A stretch of 59,320 nucleotides of DNA from CAYMRB01 sp964392615 (GTDB lineage: Bacteria > Planctomycetota > UBA8108): positions 1-59,320 of the forward strand of contig CAYMRB010000006.1 in NCBI GenBank assembly GCA_964392615.1, written 5' to 3'. The position numbers and the translations under genes are program-made. The first letter of the stretch is position 1. Every line of letters begins with the position of its first letter. Below the pieces are notes generated by a model. That model saw nothing but the letters and a program-made list of their open reading frames with translations. It was not told the DNA's origin and searched no databases. Shown piece by piece: positions 8,929-17,190 of this stretch.

Positions 8929-11900
8929 ATGACTGGAAACGCGGGTCATCGGTCGACGGGGCGTGCCTCTCATATCGTGTTGGTGAGCGGGCTGTTCGCT
9001 TGCCTGCTCGTCGTCGGGGTCGGCTGGTTCGTCCTGCGCGAGACCGGCAGCGACGTCGGCGATGTCTCCCAGGACGACTCGAACCCACCGACGGTCCCGA
9101 CGCCGGATGCCGCTGCGGACGCTCCGCCCGCGTCTCCCGACGCATCCCCGCCGGGAGACGAGGTTACGGCGGACGCGGCCTCGAAGCCGACTGACCCGCC
9201 GGAGAAGACGCCCGACGCCGCGCTCTCGCCCGGCGCGATCCGCGTCGAGGGGACGGTGACGGACGCGACGGACGAGCCGCTCGCCGCGGTCGCCGTGCGC
9301 TGGATTCCCGTCGCCGAGATCGCGCTTCGCGGCGTGCGCCACGATCGTCGCGTGCTCGGCGCAGAGGTCGACGCGACTCTCGTCCGGGACGGCGCGTTGC
9401 GCGCTGCACTGTCGCGCAGCGTACTCGCGACGACCGACGAGAAGGGGCGGTACGCGCTAGACGCGGTGGACACCCATCCACGCGGCGTCGTCGTTGCCAC
9501 GTTGAGCGGGTATCGGATCGACATCGCATCGCTCGACCCGACCTCCGCCGCGAGAGCTCCCGTCGCGACGGAGGAGCCGGACGTCCCGAAGGCCGAGTCC
9601 CCGGCGTCGGCGGAACCGGCCGTAGAAGGCCCGCGCACGGTCGACTTCCGTCTCGAGTCGGCGGGCGAGATCGCCGGAACCGTCAAGGAGCGCGATACGG
9701 GCGATCCAGCCGAGGGCATGCTGGTGCACGCCAACCCAGTCGACCCGGACCGCCCCGCGTTCGTAAGCATGATGACGGCGAACGCGCCGCGCGCCGTCGT
9801 CGGACGTGACGGTACCTATGCAATCTCGGGACTCGAGCCCGGCGACTACAGCGTCCTCGCGCGAACCGCCTCCAGCGACTACGCGTCGGTGCCGTCGAGC
9901 CAGGGCAAGAAGGTCGCCCTCGAGCCCGGCACGACGGTCACGGGAGTCGACTTCTCGGTCGATCGCGGGGGCGTGATCGCCGGACTCGTGACGACTTCCG
10001 ACGGTGATCCCATCGCGGACGCGAGGTGTCAGGTCCTGCCGGCCGACTATATGTCCCAGGCGATGAGCGGCAACATCGACGCGTTCGTCGCGACGAGATC
10101 GGTCACCACCGATGCAGACGGTCGCTTCGAACAGCGTGGCCTGCCATGCGGCAAGAAGTATGTCGTCAACGTGAGGTGCCCGAGCTTCGCACCCGCGACC
10201 AGCGACGAGGTCGCACTGCCGGTGGACCCGCCGCGAGCCGAGGTCGAGATCGCGCTCGCCGCGGGGTTGTCGATCGCCGGACGCGTCGTGCGCGAAGACG
10301 GTTCTCCCGCGGCGTCGGTCGCGGTCTGGCTGGTCCCTGCCGGGAAGAACCTGATCGCCAGGGCCGGGGCCGCGGCCTCGTCTCGCGTCGAGACCGACGT
10401 CGACGGCGGATTCGTCCTCGCGGACCTGCCGGCGGGAGAACACCAGGTCTCCGTGGACCGTTTCGATCCGACGAAGATCGTGACCGGCGGCATCCAGTCG
10501 ACGCCGGTCGTGTTGACGGACACCGACATCGAGGACCTCGTCCTCACGATTCGCGCCGCGGGCCAGACGAAGATCGTCGGCGTCGTCGTGGATGACCTCG
10601 GCCAGCCGATTGCCGGCGCCGCGGTGAAGGTCGCCGGCGTGCAGGACATCGCGGGCCTCTCTGCCGCCACGGTGTCGACGAGTGACAGCGGCGAGTTCGT
10701 CGCGGCCGAGCTCGAGGGCCAGGCCTTTCGAGTCCAGGCGTCGAAGGACGGATACTCCGAGACGACGCTCGCGAACGTGACCGCCGACATGGCCGAGGTG
10801 CGGCTCACGCTGGCGCGCAACGGGCGCATTTCCGGACGCCTGGTCGACGCCGCCGGTGCCGACCTCGCCACCGCGGGGCGAGTCATTCCCAAGCCCGTCG
10901 ACAGCGCCTCGCTGCAGGCGTGGGTGCAGTCTCTCATGCGACTCGGCCAGGGCAAGAAGCCCGGTGTGGAGATCGCGGCCGATGGCACCTTCGATATCGA
11001 GGTCCCCGCCGGCAAGATCGAGCTTCACGCGCGCGTTCCGGGCCTGGCGCCGAGCGCGTCGGAAGTCATCGAAGTCGCGCCGGGCGCCGAATACGCGAAC
11101 ATCGAAATCCGCGTCGTCGCCGGTGCGATCGTCCACGGCCGCGTCGTGTCGACAGCGGGCGATCCCGTCGAGGGAGCGACCGTGATCGCGCTCGCGAAGT
11201 CGAAGGACCAGCTGACCGAGATGGTGCAGAAGATGATGCCGCAGTTCTTCGGCGGCGCCATGATGCGCGGCGTGACCGACGAGAAGGGCGAGTACGAAGT
11301 CCCCCACCTCGCCGCGAACGCCTACACCGTGACGGCAACGCACCCGAAGTTCGCTCCGTCCGCAGAGCTCGAAATCAAGTTGAGTGAAGACGACGTGCGA
11401 GAGCTCTCGCCTCTCGTCCTTCGCGACGGTGGCGCCCTGGTGGTGCGCGTTCTCGAGTCCGGCGAGCCGAAGGTCGGCTGCATGCTGCAGGTCATGAGCG
11501 GAGGGGGCTTCTTCAGACAGGCGGCGACGTCAGCGGACGGCACATGTCGCATCGAGCCCCTTGTCGCGAGTGATTTCCAGGTCAACATCATCGACACGTC
11601 GACCGGACGCATGCGTCTCAAGACGCGAGGAGTCACGATCGAGAGCGGCGCCACGACCGAGCTCGAGGTCGTGTTCGGCGTCGGCCTGAAGATCCGCGGC
11701 AAGGTGGAAGGCCTGCCGCCCACGCCGCAGCGTCTGGTGATGCTGCGAAGGCCCGGAGGCCCGGCGCCCGAAGAGCTCGACCCGACGGACATGAGCGCCA
11801 ACATCGGCGCACAGAAGTTCCAGGCCGGCATCGCGTTCATCGGCCCCGACGACACGTACGTGCTCGAGGACCTCGAGCCAGGGGAGTACGTTCTCGAGAT

Positions 11901-12030
11901 ACCGAAGATGCCAGCCGATCCGACGGACCTCGAGGCCTACAAATCGATGGACCGAACGCCGCACTTCCGCAAGAAGATCGAGGTCCGCGACAAGGACGTC
12001 GAGCTCGACATCCGCATTCCCAAGAGCTGA
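8929..12030 (+). CDS. Membrane-anchored carboxypeptidase-regulatory-like repeat protein
   Basis: A 1033-residue protein. Residues ~15-37 form an uncleaved-type N-terminal membrane anchor, and ~45-100 a Pro/Ala/Asp-rich linker. About nine Ig-like units of the carboxypeptidase regulatory-like (CarboxypepD_reg) type follow. Each opens with a strand such as IRVEGTVTDATDEPLAAVAV, IAGTVKERDTGDPAEGM, IAGLVTTSDGDPIADA, IAGRVVREDGSPAASV or VHGRVVSTAGDPVEGA. These units carry no peptidase activity alone and usually serve as surface spacers or binding modules. The start has GGAGG five bases upstream. The protein is probably anchored in the membrane with a long external stalk. A partner cannot be named from the context, since the neighbours are an exported propeller protein and a transporter. 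Confidence 0.8.
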   Translation: MTGNAGHRSTGRASHIVLVSGLFACLLVVGVGWFVLRETGSDVGDVSQDDSNPPTVPTPDAAADAPPASPDASPPGDEVTADAASKPTDPPEKTPDAALSPGAIRVEGTVTDATDEPLAAVAVRWIPVAEIALRGVRHDRRVLGAEVDATLVRDGALRAALSRSVLATTDEKGRYALDAVDTHPRGVVVATLSGYRIDIASLDPTSAARAPVATEEPDVPKAESPASAEPAVEGPRTVDFRLESAGEIAGTVKERDTGDPAEGMLVHANPVDPDRPAFVSMMTANAPRAVVGRDGTYAISGLEPGDYSVLARTASSDYASVPSSQGKKVALEPGTTVTGVDFSVDRGGVIAGLVTTSDGDPIADARCQVLPADYMSQAMSGNIDAFVATRSVTTDADGRFEQRGLPCGKKYVVNVRCPSFAPATSDEVALPVDPPRAEVEIALAAGLSIAGRVVREDGSPAASVAVWLVPAGKNLIARAGAAASSRVETDVDGGFVLADLPAGEHQVSVDRFDPTKIVTGGIQSTPVVLTDTDIEDLVLTIRAAGQTKIVGVVVDDLGQPIAGAAVKVAGVQDIAGLSAATVSTSDSGEFVAAELEGQAFRVQASKDGYSETTLANVTADMAEVRLTLARNGRISGRLVDAAGADLATAGRVIPKPVDSASLQAWVQSLMRLGQGKKPGVEIAADGTFDIEVPAGKIELHARVPGLAPSASEVIEVAPGAEYANIEIRVVAGAIVHGRVVSTAGDPVEGATVIALAKSKDQLTEMVQKMMPQFFGGAMMRGVTDEKGEYEVPHLAANAYTVTATHPKFAPSAELEIKLSEDDVRELSPLVLRDGGALVVRVLESGEPKVGCMLQVMSGGGFFRQAATSADGTCRIEPLVASDFQVNIIDTSTGRMRLKTRGVTIESGATTELEVVFGVGLKIRGKVEGLPPTPQRLVMLRRPGGPAPEELDPTDMSANIGAQKFQAGIAFIGPDDTYVLEDLEPGEYVLEIPKMPADPTDLEAYKSMDRTPHFRKKIEVRDKDVELDIRIPKS

Positions 12031-12055
12031 CGCGACGCCGTCGAGGTGTTGCTAG

Positions 12056-12080
12056 CCCGGCTGCCGCGCGCATAGCCGGG
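12056..12080 (+). terminator. Possible terminator hairpin after 12030
   Basis: CCCGGCT (12056-12062) pairs with AGCCGGG (12074-12080) across an 11-base loop, 26 bases after the stop codon. No T-tract follows, so intrinsic termination is uncertain. Confidence 0.35.
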
Positions 12081-12182
12081 TATGCGGCTCCAAGTGGTAC
12101 GCTCAGCGGCGCTTGCGCCTCCCGTTCCCGGCCGGCTGCCGCCGCGAGTAGGCACCCGCGTCCGACGCGGCCTGCAGCGACA

Positions 12183-12214
12183 TCTCGAACTTGATGTCGC
12201 AACGCAATTCGAGA
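12183..12214. promoter_or_regulatory. Inverted repeat upstream of the NarK-DoxX gene
   Basis: TCTCGAA (12183-12189) and TTCGAGA (12208-12214) form a 7-bp inverted repeat with an 18-base spacer, about 107 bases before the ATG at 12322. The spacer holds a TTGAT half-site like those bound by FNR/CRP-family regulators, but no proper second half. This may be an operator or chance. The rest of the 291-base gap has only the ribosome site GGGAGG before the ATG. Confidence 0.25.
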
Positions 12215-12321
12215 CCGCCACTTACGTCGCCACTCGTGTCCCCTGAGCCGACGGCACGCCGTTTTCTACGCAGAGCGGGTTCCGTTGGTGAGAGCTGACC
12301 CCGGTCGGGAGGACACGGCGT

Positions 12322-14100
12322 ATGGAAGTCCGTAACAAGGCGACGAGCATCGATCTGTTCAGCGTCAAGACGCCGCAGATGCGCGCGTTCCACATGACGT
12401 GGTTCGCGTTCTTCCTGTGCTTCTTCGCGTGGTTCGGCATCGCACCGCTGCTACGGGTCGTCGAAGAGGAGCTTGGCCTGACGGATACACAGGTCGCCAA
12501 TACCGCGATCGCATCGGTTGCCATCACGATCCTCGGACGCTTCGTCATCGGCTGGCTGTGTGACCGCATCGGTCCGCGCCTGGCCTACACGGGGTTGCTG
12601 GTGCTCGGATCGCTGCCCGTCATGGGTATCGGCCTGGCGCAGAACTACGAGTCGTTCCTGCTCTTCCGCCTCGGAATCGGCGTGATCGGTGCGTCGTTTG
12701 TCATCACGCAGTACCACACGTCGGTGATGTTCGCTCCGAACGTCGTCGGCACGGCCAACGCGACCTCCGCCGGCTGGGGCAACCTAGGTGGCGGCGTCAC
12801 TCAGATGATCATGCCGCTCGTCATGGCGGTCTTCGTCGGCATCGGCTTCACCGACGCCGTCAGCTGGCGTGCATCGATGATCGTCGCTGGCGCCGTCTGC
12901 CTCGTGACCGGTCTGGCCTACTGGTACTTCACGACCGACCTGCCCGACGGCAACTTCAAGGACCTGCGCGAGCGAGGCAAGCTGACTCCCGTCAAGAAGA
13001 CGAAAGGGGCCTTCGCGTCCGCGGCGAAGGACTACCGCGTCTGGGCGCTCTTCGTCATCTACGCCGCATGCTTCGGCATCGAGCTCACGATCAACGGATT
13101 CGCCGCCCGATACTTCGCGAAGGATTTCGGCCTCGGCATCAAGACCGCCGGACTGGTAGCGGGGCTCTTCGGGCTGATGAACATCTTCGCGCGCACGCTC
13201 GGCGGATACATCAGCGACCGCTTCGTTCGCAAGGGAGGCCTTCGCGGCCGCGTGCGGTGGCTCTTCATAGCCCTGCTCGTCGAGGGCATCGCGCTGGTCT
13301 TCTTCTCACAGATGAGGGTGCTGGCGCTGGCCATTCCCGCGCTGATCTTCTTCAGCCTGTTCGTACAGATGTCCGAAGGCGCGACGTACTCCGTCGTCCC
13401 GTTCATCAACAAGAAGGCGCTCGGCGCCGTGGCCGGCATCGTCGGCGCCGGCGGCAACATGGGAGCCGTCGCAGCCGGATTCCTGTTCCGCTCCGGCGAC
13501 TACCCCAACGCTCTCTTCATTCTCGGCTGCTGCGTTGCAGGCTGTGCGTTCGCCGCATTCCTGGTCCGATTCACCCCGGCCCAGGAAGCAGCCGCAGCCG
13601 AAGAATTCAAGGAAGCGATGGCGCGGCGCCGCGCCGAGCGCAAGGACCGTGTGCCGCTGCACGAGCTGATCCCGGGCATCCGGCACATCCGGCCGATGGA
13701 CGCGCTGCGCATGTACCTCGGCATCGCGCTCGTGATCAAGGGCGTGTACTACATCACCGACATGGAGAACCTCGAGAGCGTGCTCAGCGCCGACCTCGGC
13801 GTCGGCCAGCAGATGATCGCGTGGTCCGTCGTGTTCGCCCACATCATCGCGGGCGCCAGCCTCGCGCTCGGGTTCGTGACCCGAGCCGCGGCCGCGGCGA
13901 ACGCGATCATCCTCCTCGGCGCGGTCATCGTCACCCTGACCGGCGACGCGGCGGGCAGCCTGCTGGGATCGAACTTGAGCTTCCAGTTCACGCTGCTCAT
14001 TCTGTTCTGCCTCGCCCTGCTCGTCTGGCGCGGCTCCGGCCCGTTCTCGCTGGACCACCTGCTACGCATCGACGAGGAGAAGGAGCCGGAGATCTTCTGA
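12322..14100 (+). CDS. NarK/NasA-type nitrate/nitrite transporter fused to a DoxX-like domain
   Basis: A 592-residue membrane protein. Residues ~20-455 form a 12-helix major facilitator of the nitrate/nitrite porter family. The N-terminal helix has FAFFLCFFAWFGIAPLL, the first nitrate signature is AGWGNLGGGVTQ near residue 148, and the second is GIVGAGGNMGA near residue 373. A charged linker (RRRAERKDRVPLHELIPG) leads to ~130 further residues with about four helices that resemble DoxX-family proteins (YLGIALVIKGVYYITD, then SLALGFVTRAAAAANAIILL). The MFS part should move nitrate or nitrite across the cytoplasmic membrane. DoxX proteins are linked to sulfur or quinone redox chemistry and redox stress in some systems. 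No nitrate reductase gene is nearby. The start has GGGAGG upstream. A perfect hairpin follows the gene. Confidence 0.85.
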   Translation: MEVRNKATSIDLFSVKTPQMRAFHMTWFAFFLCFFAWFGIAPLLRVVEEELGLTDTQVANTAIASVAITILGRFVIGWLCDRIGPRLAYTGLLVLGSLPVMGIGLAQNYESFLLFRLGIGVIGASFVITQYHTSVMFAPNVVGTANATSAGWGNLGGGVTQMIMPLVMAVFVGIGFTDAVSWRASMIVAGAVCLVTGLAYWYFTTDLPDGNFKDLRERGKLTPVKKTKGAFASAAKDYRVWALFVIYAACFGIELTINGFAARYFAKDFGLGIKTAGLVAGLFGLMNIFARTLGGYISDRFVRKGGLRGRVRWLFIALLVEGIALVFFSQMRVLALAIPALIFFSLFVQMSEGATYSVVPFINKKALGAVAGIVGAGGNMGAVAAGFLFRSGDYPNALFILGCCVAGCAFAAFLVRFTPAQEAAAAEEFKEAMARRRAERKDRVPLHELIPGIRHIRPMDALRMYLGIALVIKGVYYITDMENLESVLSADLGVGQQMIAWSVVFAHIIAGASLALGFVTRAAAAANAIILLGAVIVTLTGDAAGSLLGSNLSFQFTLLILFCLALLVWRGSGPFSLDHLLRIDEEKEPEIF

Positions 14101-14131
14101 TCTCGAACGGAACCCTCTGATATCGACAACT

Positions 14132-14169
14132 GGGCCCGGACGCGCGGCGACTCACGCGCGTCCGGGCCC
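14132..14169. terminator. Bidirectional terminator hairpin
   Basis: A perfect 15-bp inverted repeat, with arms 14132-14146 and 14155-14169 (GGGCCCGGACGCGCG and its complement) and an 8-base loop. It lies between two convergent genes ending at 14100 and 14180. There is no strong T-tract, but position and stability make it the likely terminator for both. Confidence 0.8.
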
Positions 14170-14179
14170 GGCTTCATCG

Positions 14180-17100
14180 CTACCGGTCCCGTCGGCGGAT
14201 CCCCGGTGTTCGCCCCGTCTCGATCGCGTCGAGGAACCTCTCGCCGACCCGGTCCCAGATGCCGTGCAGGCCGCGTGCGTCGGCACCGCGATCAACGTCG
14301 ATCCAAACGTCGGGCGTCGGGATGTCACGCGGCGCGAGGAGGCGCGGCGACAGCCGGCGCAGGACGCGGGTCACCGGCCGATCCGTGCCGTCGGCCTCGA
14401 TGATGCCGTAGTCCGAACGCTCGTTCGTACGATACCCGCCCGGGTACCACCACCAGACGACACCGCTCGAACGCGACGCGAGCACCATACGGGCGAAGTC
14501 GTCGAAGTATCGCGCCTGGAACTCGAGTCGCTGCGGATCGACGGCTCCGGCTCCGCTCCCGGAGCCAGCCGTGGGTCGCCCCCACGCGCTGACGCCGGCC
14601 TCGGTCCACAGGACGGGCTTGCCGGGCGCGCACGCACGCGCCCACGCGACGGTGAAGAGCCCCGGCTCGATGCGCTTCCAGTCGCCGACGCGTCCGTACC
14701 CCTCCGGCGCCATGAAGTCCATGCTGCGTGCGACGCCCGGAAAATCGTACGGCATCTTGCGCGAGCCGTCGAAGGTCGGATCGCCCGTCACCGTCATGCG
14801 AAAGCTCACGAGGTGGTGCGGGTCGATCGCGCGAATGCGATCCGCCGCCGCCGCGTATCGTTCGTGGATGAGCTCGTCGGCGAAGCGCCGGTAGTCGGCG
14901 ACCATTCGACGATGCGGCCCATCCCTGCCGAGCTCGCGCGCTGTCGGACTCGACAACGCGCCACCGTGACGCGGTCCCTCGACACCCCACGCGGCCTCGG
15001 CCGACGCGAGCGAGCCATGGCGACGGGTCACCCACTGCCGCCACTCGCCGTCGTAGCGGCGCCGCGCCTCGATGGAGCCGAAGAACGGCTCCCACGCGAT
15101 GTCGTACGCGAAAACCGTGTCGATCTCGGCAAGCCGAGTCTCACGGATGATCTCCTCCCAGCGCGACCACTCGTACGCCATCGGCGTGCCGGGACGGATC
15201 GACAGATTCACGCGCAGGCCGAGCGCACGACAGCGGCGCAGGATGTCGAGCAAGTTGTTCGCAGCGAGCGAGCGGTGGTGGATGAAGATCGAAACCGCGT
15301 TGAAGCCGATGTCGCGACAGCGTTCGAGGTCGCGCTGGATGAACTCCGGATCGTACGAACGGGCGCCCATCCAGAACTCGAAGTACGGGTAGTCGTCCGC
15401 GGCGAGGCCGGTCGACGGCATGTAGTTGATGCCGTGGACATACCACTTCTCGCCGTCGAGCCAGAAGTCGCCGTCGCGCGCGGTGACCCAGCTGCGGCGT
15501 TCCGGGGGCGCGTCGTGGTACACACCGACTTCGTGCGCGATCCGGTCGATCACCGTGCCGCGCAGGACGAGCTCCGTCGTCAGGTCGAGCAGGCCGTCGC
15601 CGCCCGCGAGCGCGGCGATCGTCCGAGGCGGCTCGCAGACGACGACCTCGGTCACACCGGCATCGACCGAGAGGGCAGCCTCGTGCGACCAGACCTTGCG
15701 ATCGTCCACCCGCCTGCGAAGCGCGAAGCGCACCGAGATGCCCCCGACGCCCTCGCGGCCCAGGTTCGCGACGCGCGCTCCGACGCGCGCTGCCTCGTCG
15801 ACGCGGTACGTGAACCTGTCGCAGCCGGCCTCTTGCAGGAACACGCCGGCGGCCATGCGTCGAACGGTTGCGCGAACGATCGACTCGACGGCCGGAGATC
15901 GCAACCAGTCGGCATCGTCGATCGATACCGCGGCCCGCACGCTGCGAGCGCGGCGTCCCTCGAAGTCGACGAAGAGTCCCGCCGGCGCTCCACGCCACTC
16001 GCCGCGCTTCCCGAGCGCCTCGACGAGCGGCAGCCAACGCCACTCGCGCCCCTTGCCGAAGCCCTTGCCCGTCGGTCGCGGATGGTGCGCGCGCGGTCGG
16101 CGCGGCACGGGCAGTTCGATCGACGCGTCGATCCACGGCGCTCGCGCCCGGAGACGATCGACCGCCGAGAGCTCGTAGAACTTGTACGCGGGCGACACCC
16201 CTTCGATCCGCGGCGATCGCAAGGCTGCTGACGGCGCCGTGGCGACCGGGCTCGGCGCCGTGCCGATCGCGTCGACGGCGTACTCGTGCAGCCCGCCGGC
16301 CGTTCCGGTATGCGACCATGCGACGCCGATCGTCAGACGCACGGCGTTCTGCGGTCGCAGGTGATCGCCCGGCCTTCCTCGCCCCGGGGTCGACTCCCAG
16401 AACTCGAAATCCTCCGGCGCGAGGACGACACGGCGCCAGCGCTCGCTGACCGGAAAGACCGCGATCCACCGCGAGCCGTCCCGCTCGCGCCACTCGAGCG
16501 ACAGCTTGCGCGTCGTCTTCGATCCTCGCGCCCAGAGACACGTGAGCGCATGTCCCGGCGGAAACGCTGTCGGGAGATCCGGCGCCGAGAGAGTGTCCCA
16601 GCCCTGCAGGTCGTCGATCCTGACGGCCAGCGCGCGGCCTTCCGAGGCGTCGATAAGACGCTTTGTCGTCGTCGAACGCGGCGTGTTCGAGTGACGCTGC
16701 CAGCGAGCGATGCCTCCGTCCTCCGCGCCGTCAAAGTCGAACAGCACGCGTTCGGTCGGCTGCTCATCGATGACGCGTCGCCGCGAACGTCGCGACAGCC
16801 AGCGATCGCCCGAACGCCACAGGATCTCGGTGAATCCGGGGGCGCCGAGCGCCAGGAGATCGCCGCCGTCCGCGACGAACCGCTCGACGGGGCCGACGAG
16901 ATCCACCGGCAGCGCGCCGCACGACGGCAGGACGAGCAGGTCGACGCGTCGCGACAGTCGATCGCCTGCCGCGGCGATCTCGGCAACCGAAAGCGGCGTC
17001 ACCGCGTGGCCGTCCGCTGCGAGCAGCTCGCGCCAACGTCGGGACGCGGCGCGATCCGATCCGGGGAGCGCGTCATCGAGCACTGCGATTCGATAGACAG

Positions 17101-17185
17101 GCGCAGCCGCCAGCCCATCGGAGAGCACGGCGACGGCCGCGATCGCAGGCAACACGACGGTCGCAAGTCGGCAGATGGGACCCAT
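14180..17185 (-). CDS. Exported glycoside-hydrolase-like protein with GATase-like N-terminal domain
   Basis: A 1001-residue protein with a signal peptide (MGPICRLATVVLPAIAAVAV). Residues ~28-130 look like a class I amidotransferase or ThuA-type flavodoxin-like domain (YRIAVLDDALPG, then DLLVLPSCGALP and FVADGGDLLALGAPG). A beta-rich, probably carbohydrate-binding region follows. From ~570 to 930 there is a glycoside hydrolase clan A-like TIM barrel. YVHGINYMP opens it, Glu699 in AYDIAWEPFF is a candidate acid/base, and Glu862 in PVLWTEAGVSAW a candidate nucleophile. GH5- or GH42-like beta-glycan or galactoside hydrolysis is the best guess. The start at 17185 lies five bases after the upstream stop and has GGAG/AGGAAG before it. 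The in-frame start at 17218 would overlap the upstream gene and weaken the signal peptide. Confidence 0.75.
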   Translation of the reverse strand: MGPICRLATVVLPAIAAVAVLSDGLAAAPVYRIAVLDDALPGSDRAASRRWRELLAADGHAVTPLSVAEIAAAGDRLSRRVDLLVLPSCGALPVDLVGPVERFVADGGDLLALGAPGFTEILWRSGDRWLSRRSRRRVIDEQPTERVLFDFDGAEDGGIARWQRHSNTPRSTTTKRLIDASEGRALAVRIDDLQGWDTLSAPDLPTAFPPGHALTCLWARGSKTTRKLSLEWRERDGSRWIAVFPVSERWRRVVLAPEDFEFWESTPGRGRPGDHLRPQNAVRLTIGVAWSHTGTAGGLHEYAVDAIGTAPSPVATAPSAALRSPRIEGVSPAYKFYELSAVDRLRARAPWIDASIELPVPRRPRAHHPRPTGKGFGKGREWRWLPLVEALGKRGEWRGAPAGLFVDFEGRRARSVRAAVSIDDADWLRSPAVESIVRATVRRMAAGVFLQEAGCDRFTYRVDEAARVGARVANLGREGVGGISVRFALRRRVDDRKVWSHEAALSVDAGVTEVVVCEPPRTIAALAGGDGLLDLTTELVLRGTVIDRIAHEVGVYHDAPPERRSWVTARDGDFWLDGEKWYVHGINYMPSTGLAADDYPYFEFWMGARSYDPEFIQRDLERCRDIGFNAVSIFIHHRSLAANNLLDILRRCRALGLRVNLSIRPGTPMAYEWSRWEEIIRETRLAEIDTVFAYDIAWEPFFGSIEARRRYDGEWRQWVTRRHGSLASAEAAWGVEGPRHGGALSSPTARELGRDGPHRRMVADYRRFADELIHERYAAAADRIRAIDPHHLVSFRMTVTGDPTFDGSRKMPYDFPGVARSMDFMAPEGYGRVGDWKRIEPGLFTVAWARACAPGKPVLWTEAGVSAWGRPTAGSGSGAGAVDPQRLEFQARYFDDFARMVLASRSSGVVWWWYPGGYRTNERSDYGIIEADGTDRPVTRVLRRLSPRLLAPRDIPTPDVWIDVDRGADARGLHGIWDRVGERFLDAIETGRTPGIRRRDR

Positions 17186-17190
17186 TCTTC

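Noticed and set aside
5374..9342. A 1322-residue minus-strand open frame
   Set aside because: It is antisense to the propeller gene, is Arg/Asp/His/Val-rich shadow sequence typical of GC-rich DNA, and has no domain-like segments.
14264..16231. A 655-residue plus-strand frame
   Set aside because: It is antisense to the glycoside-hydrolase-like gene and low in hydrophobic core.
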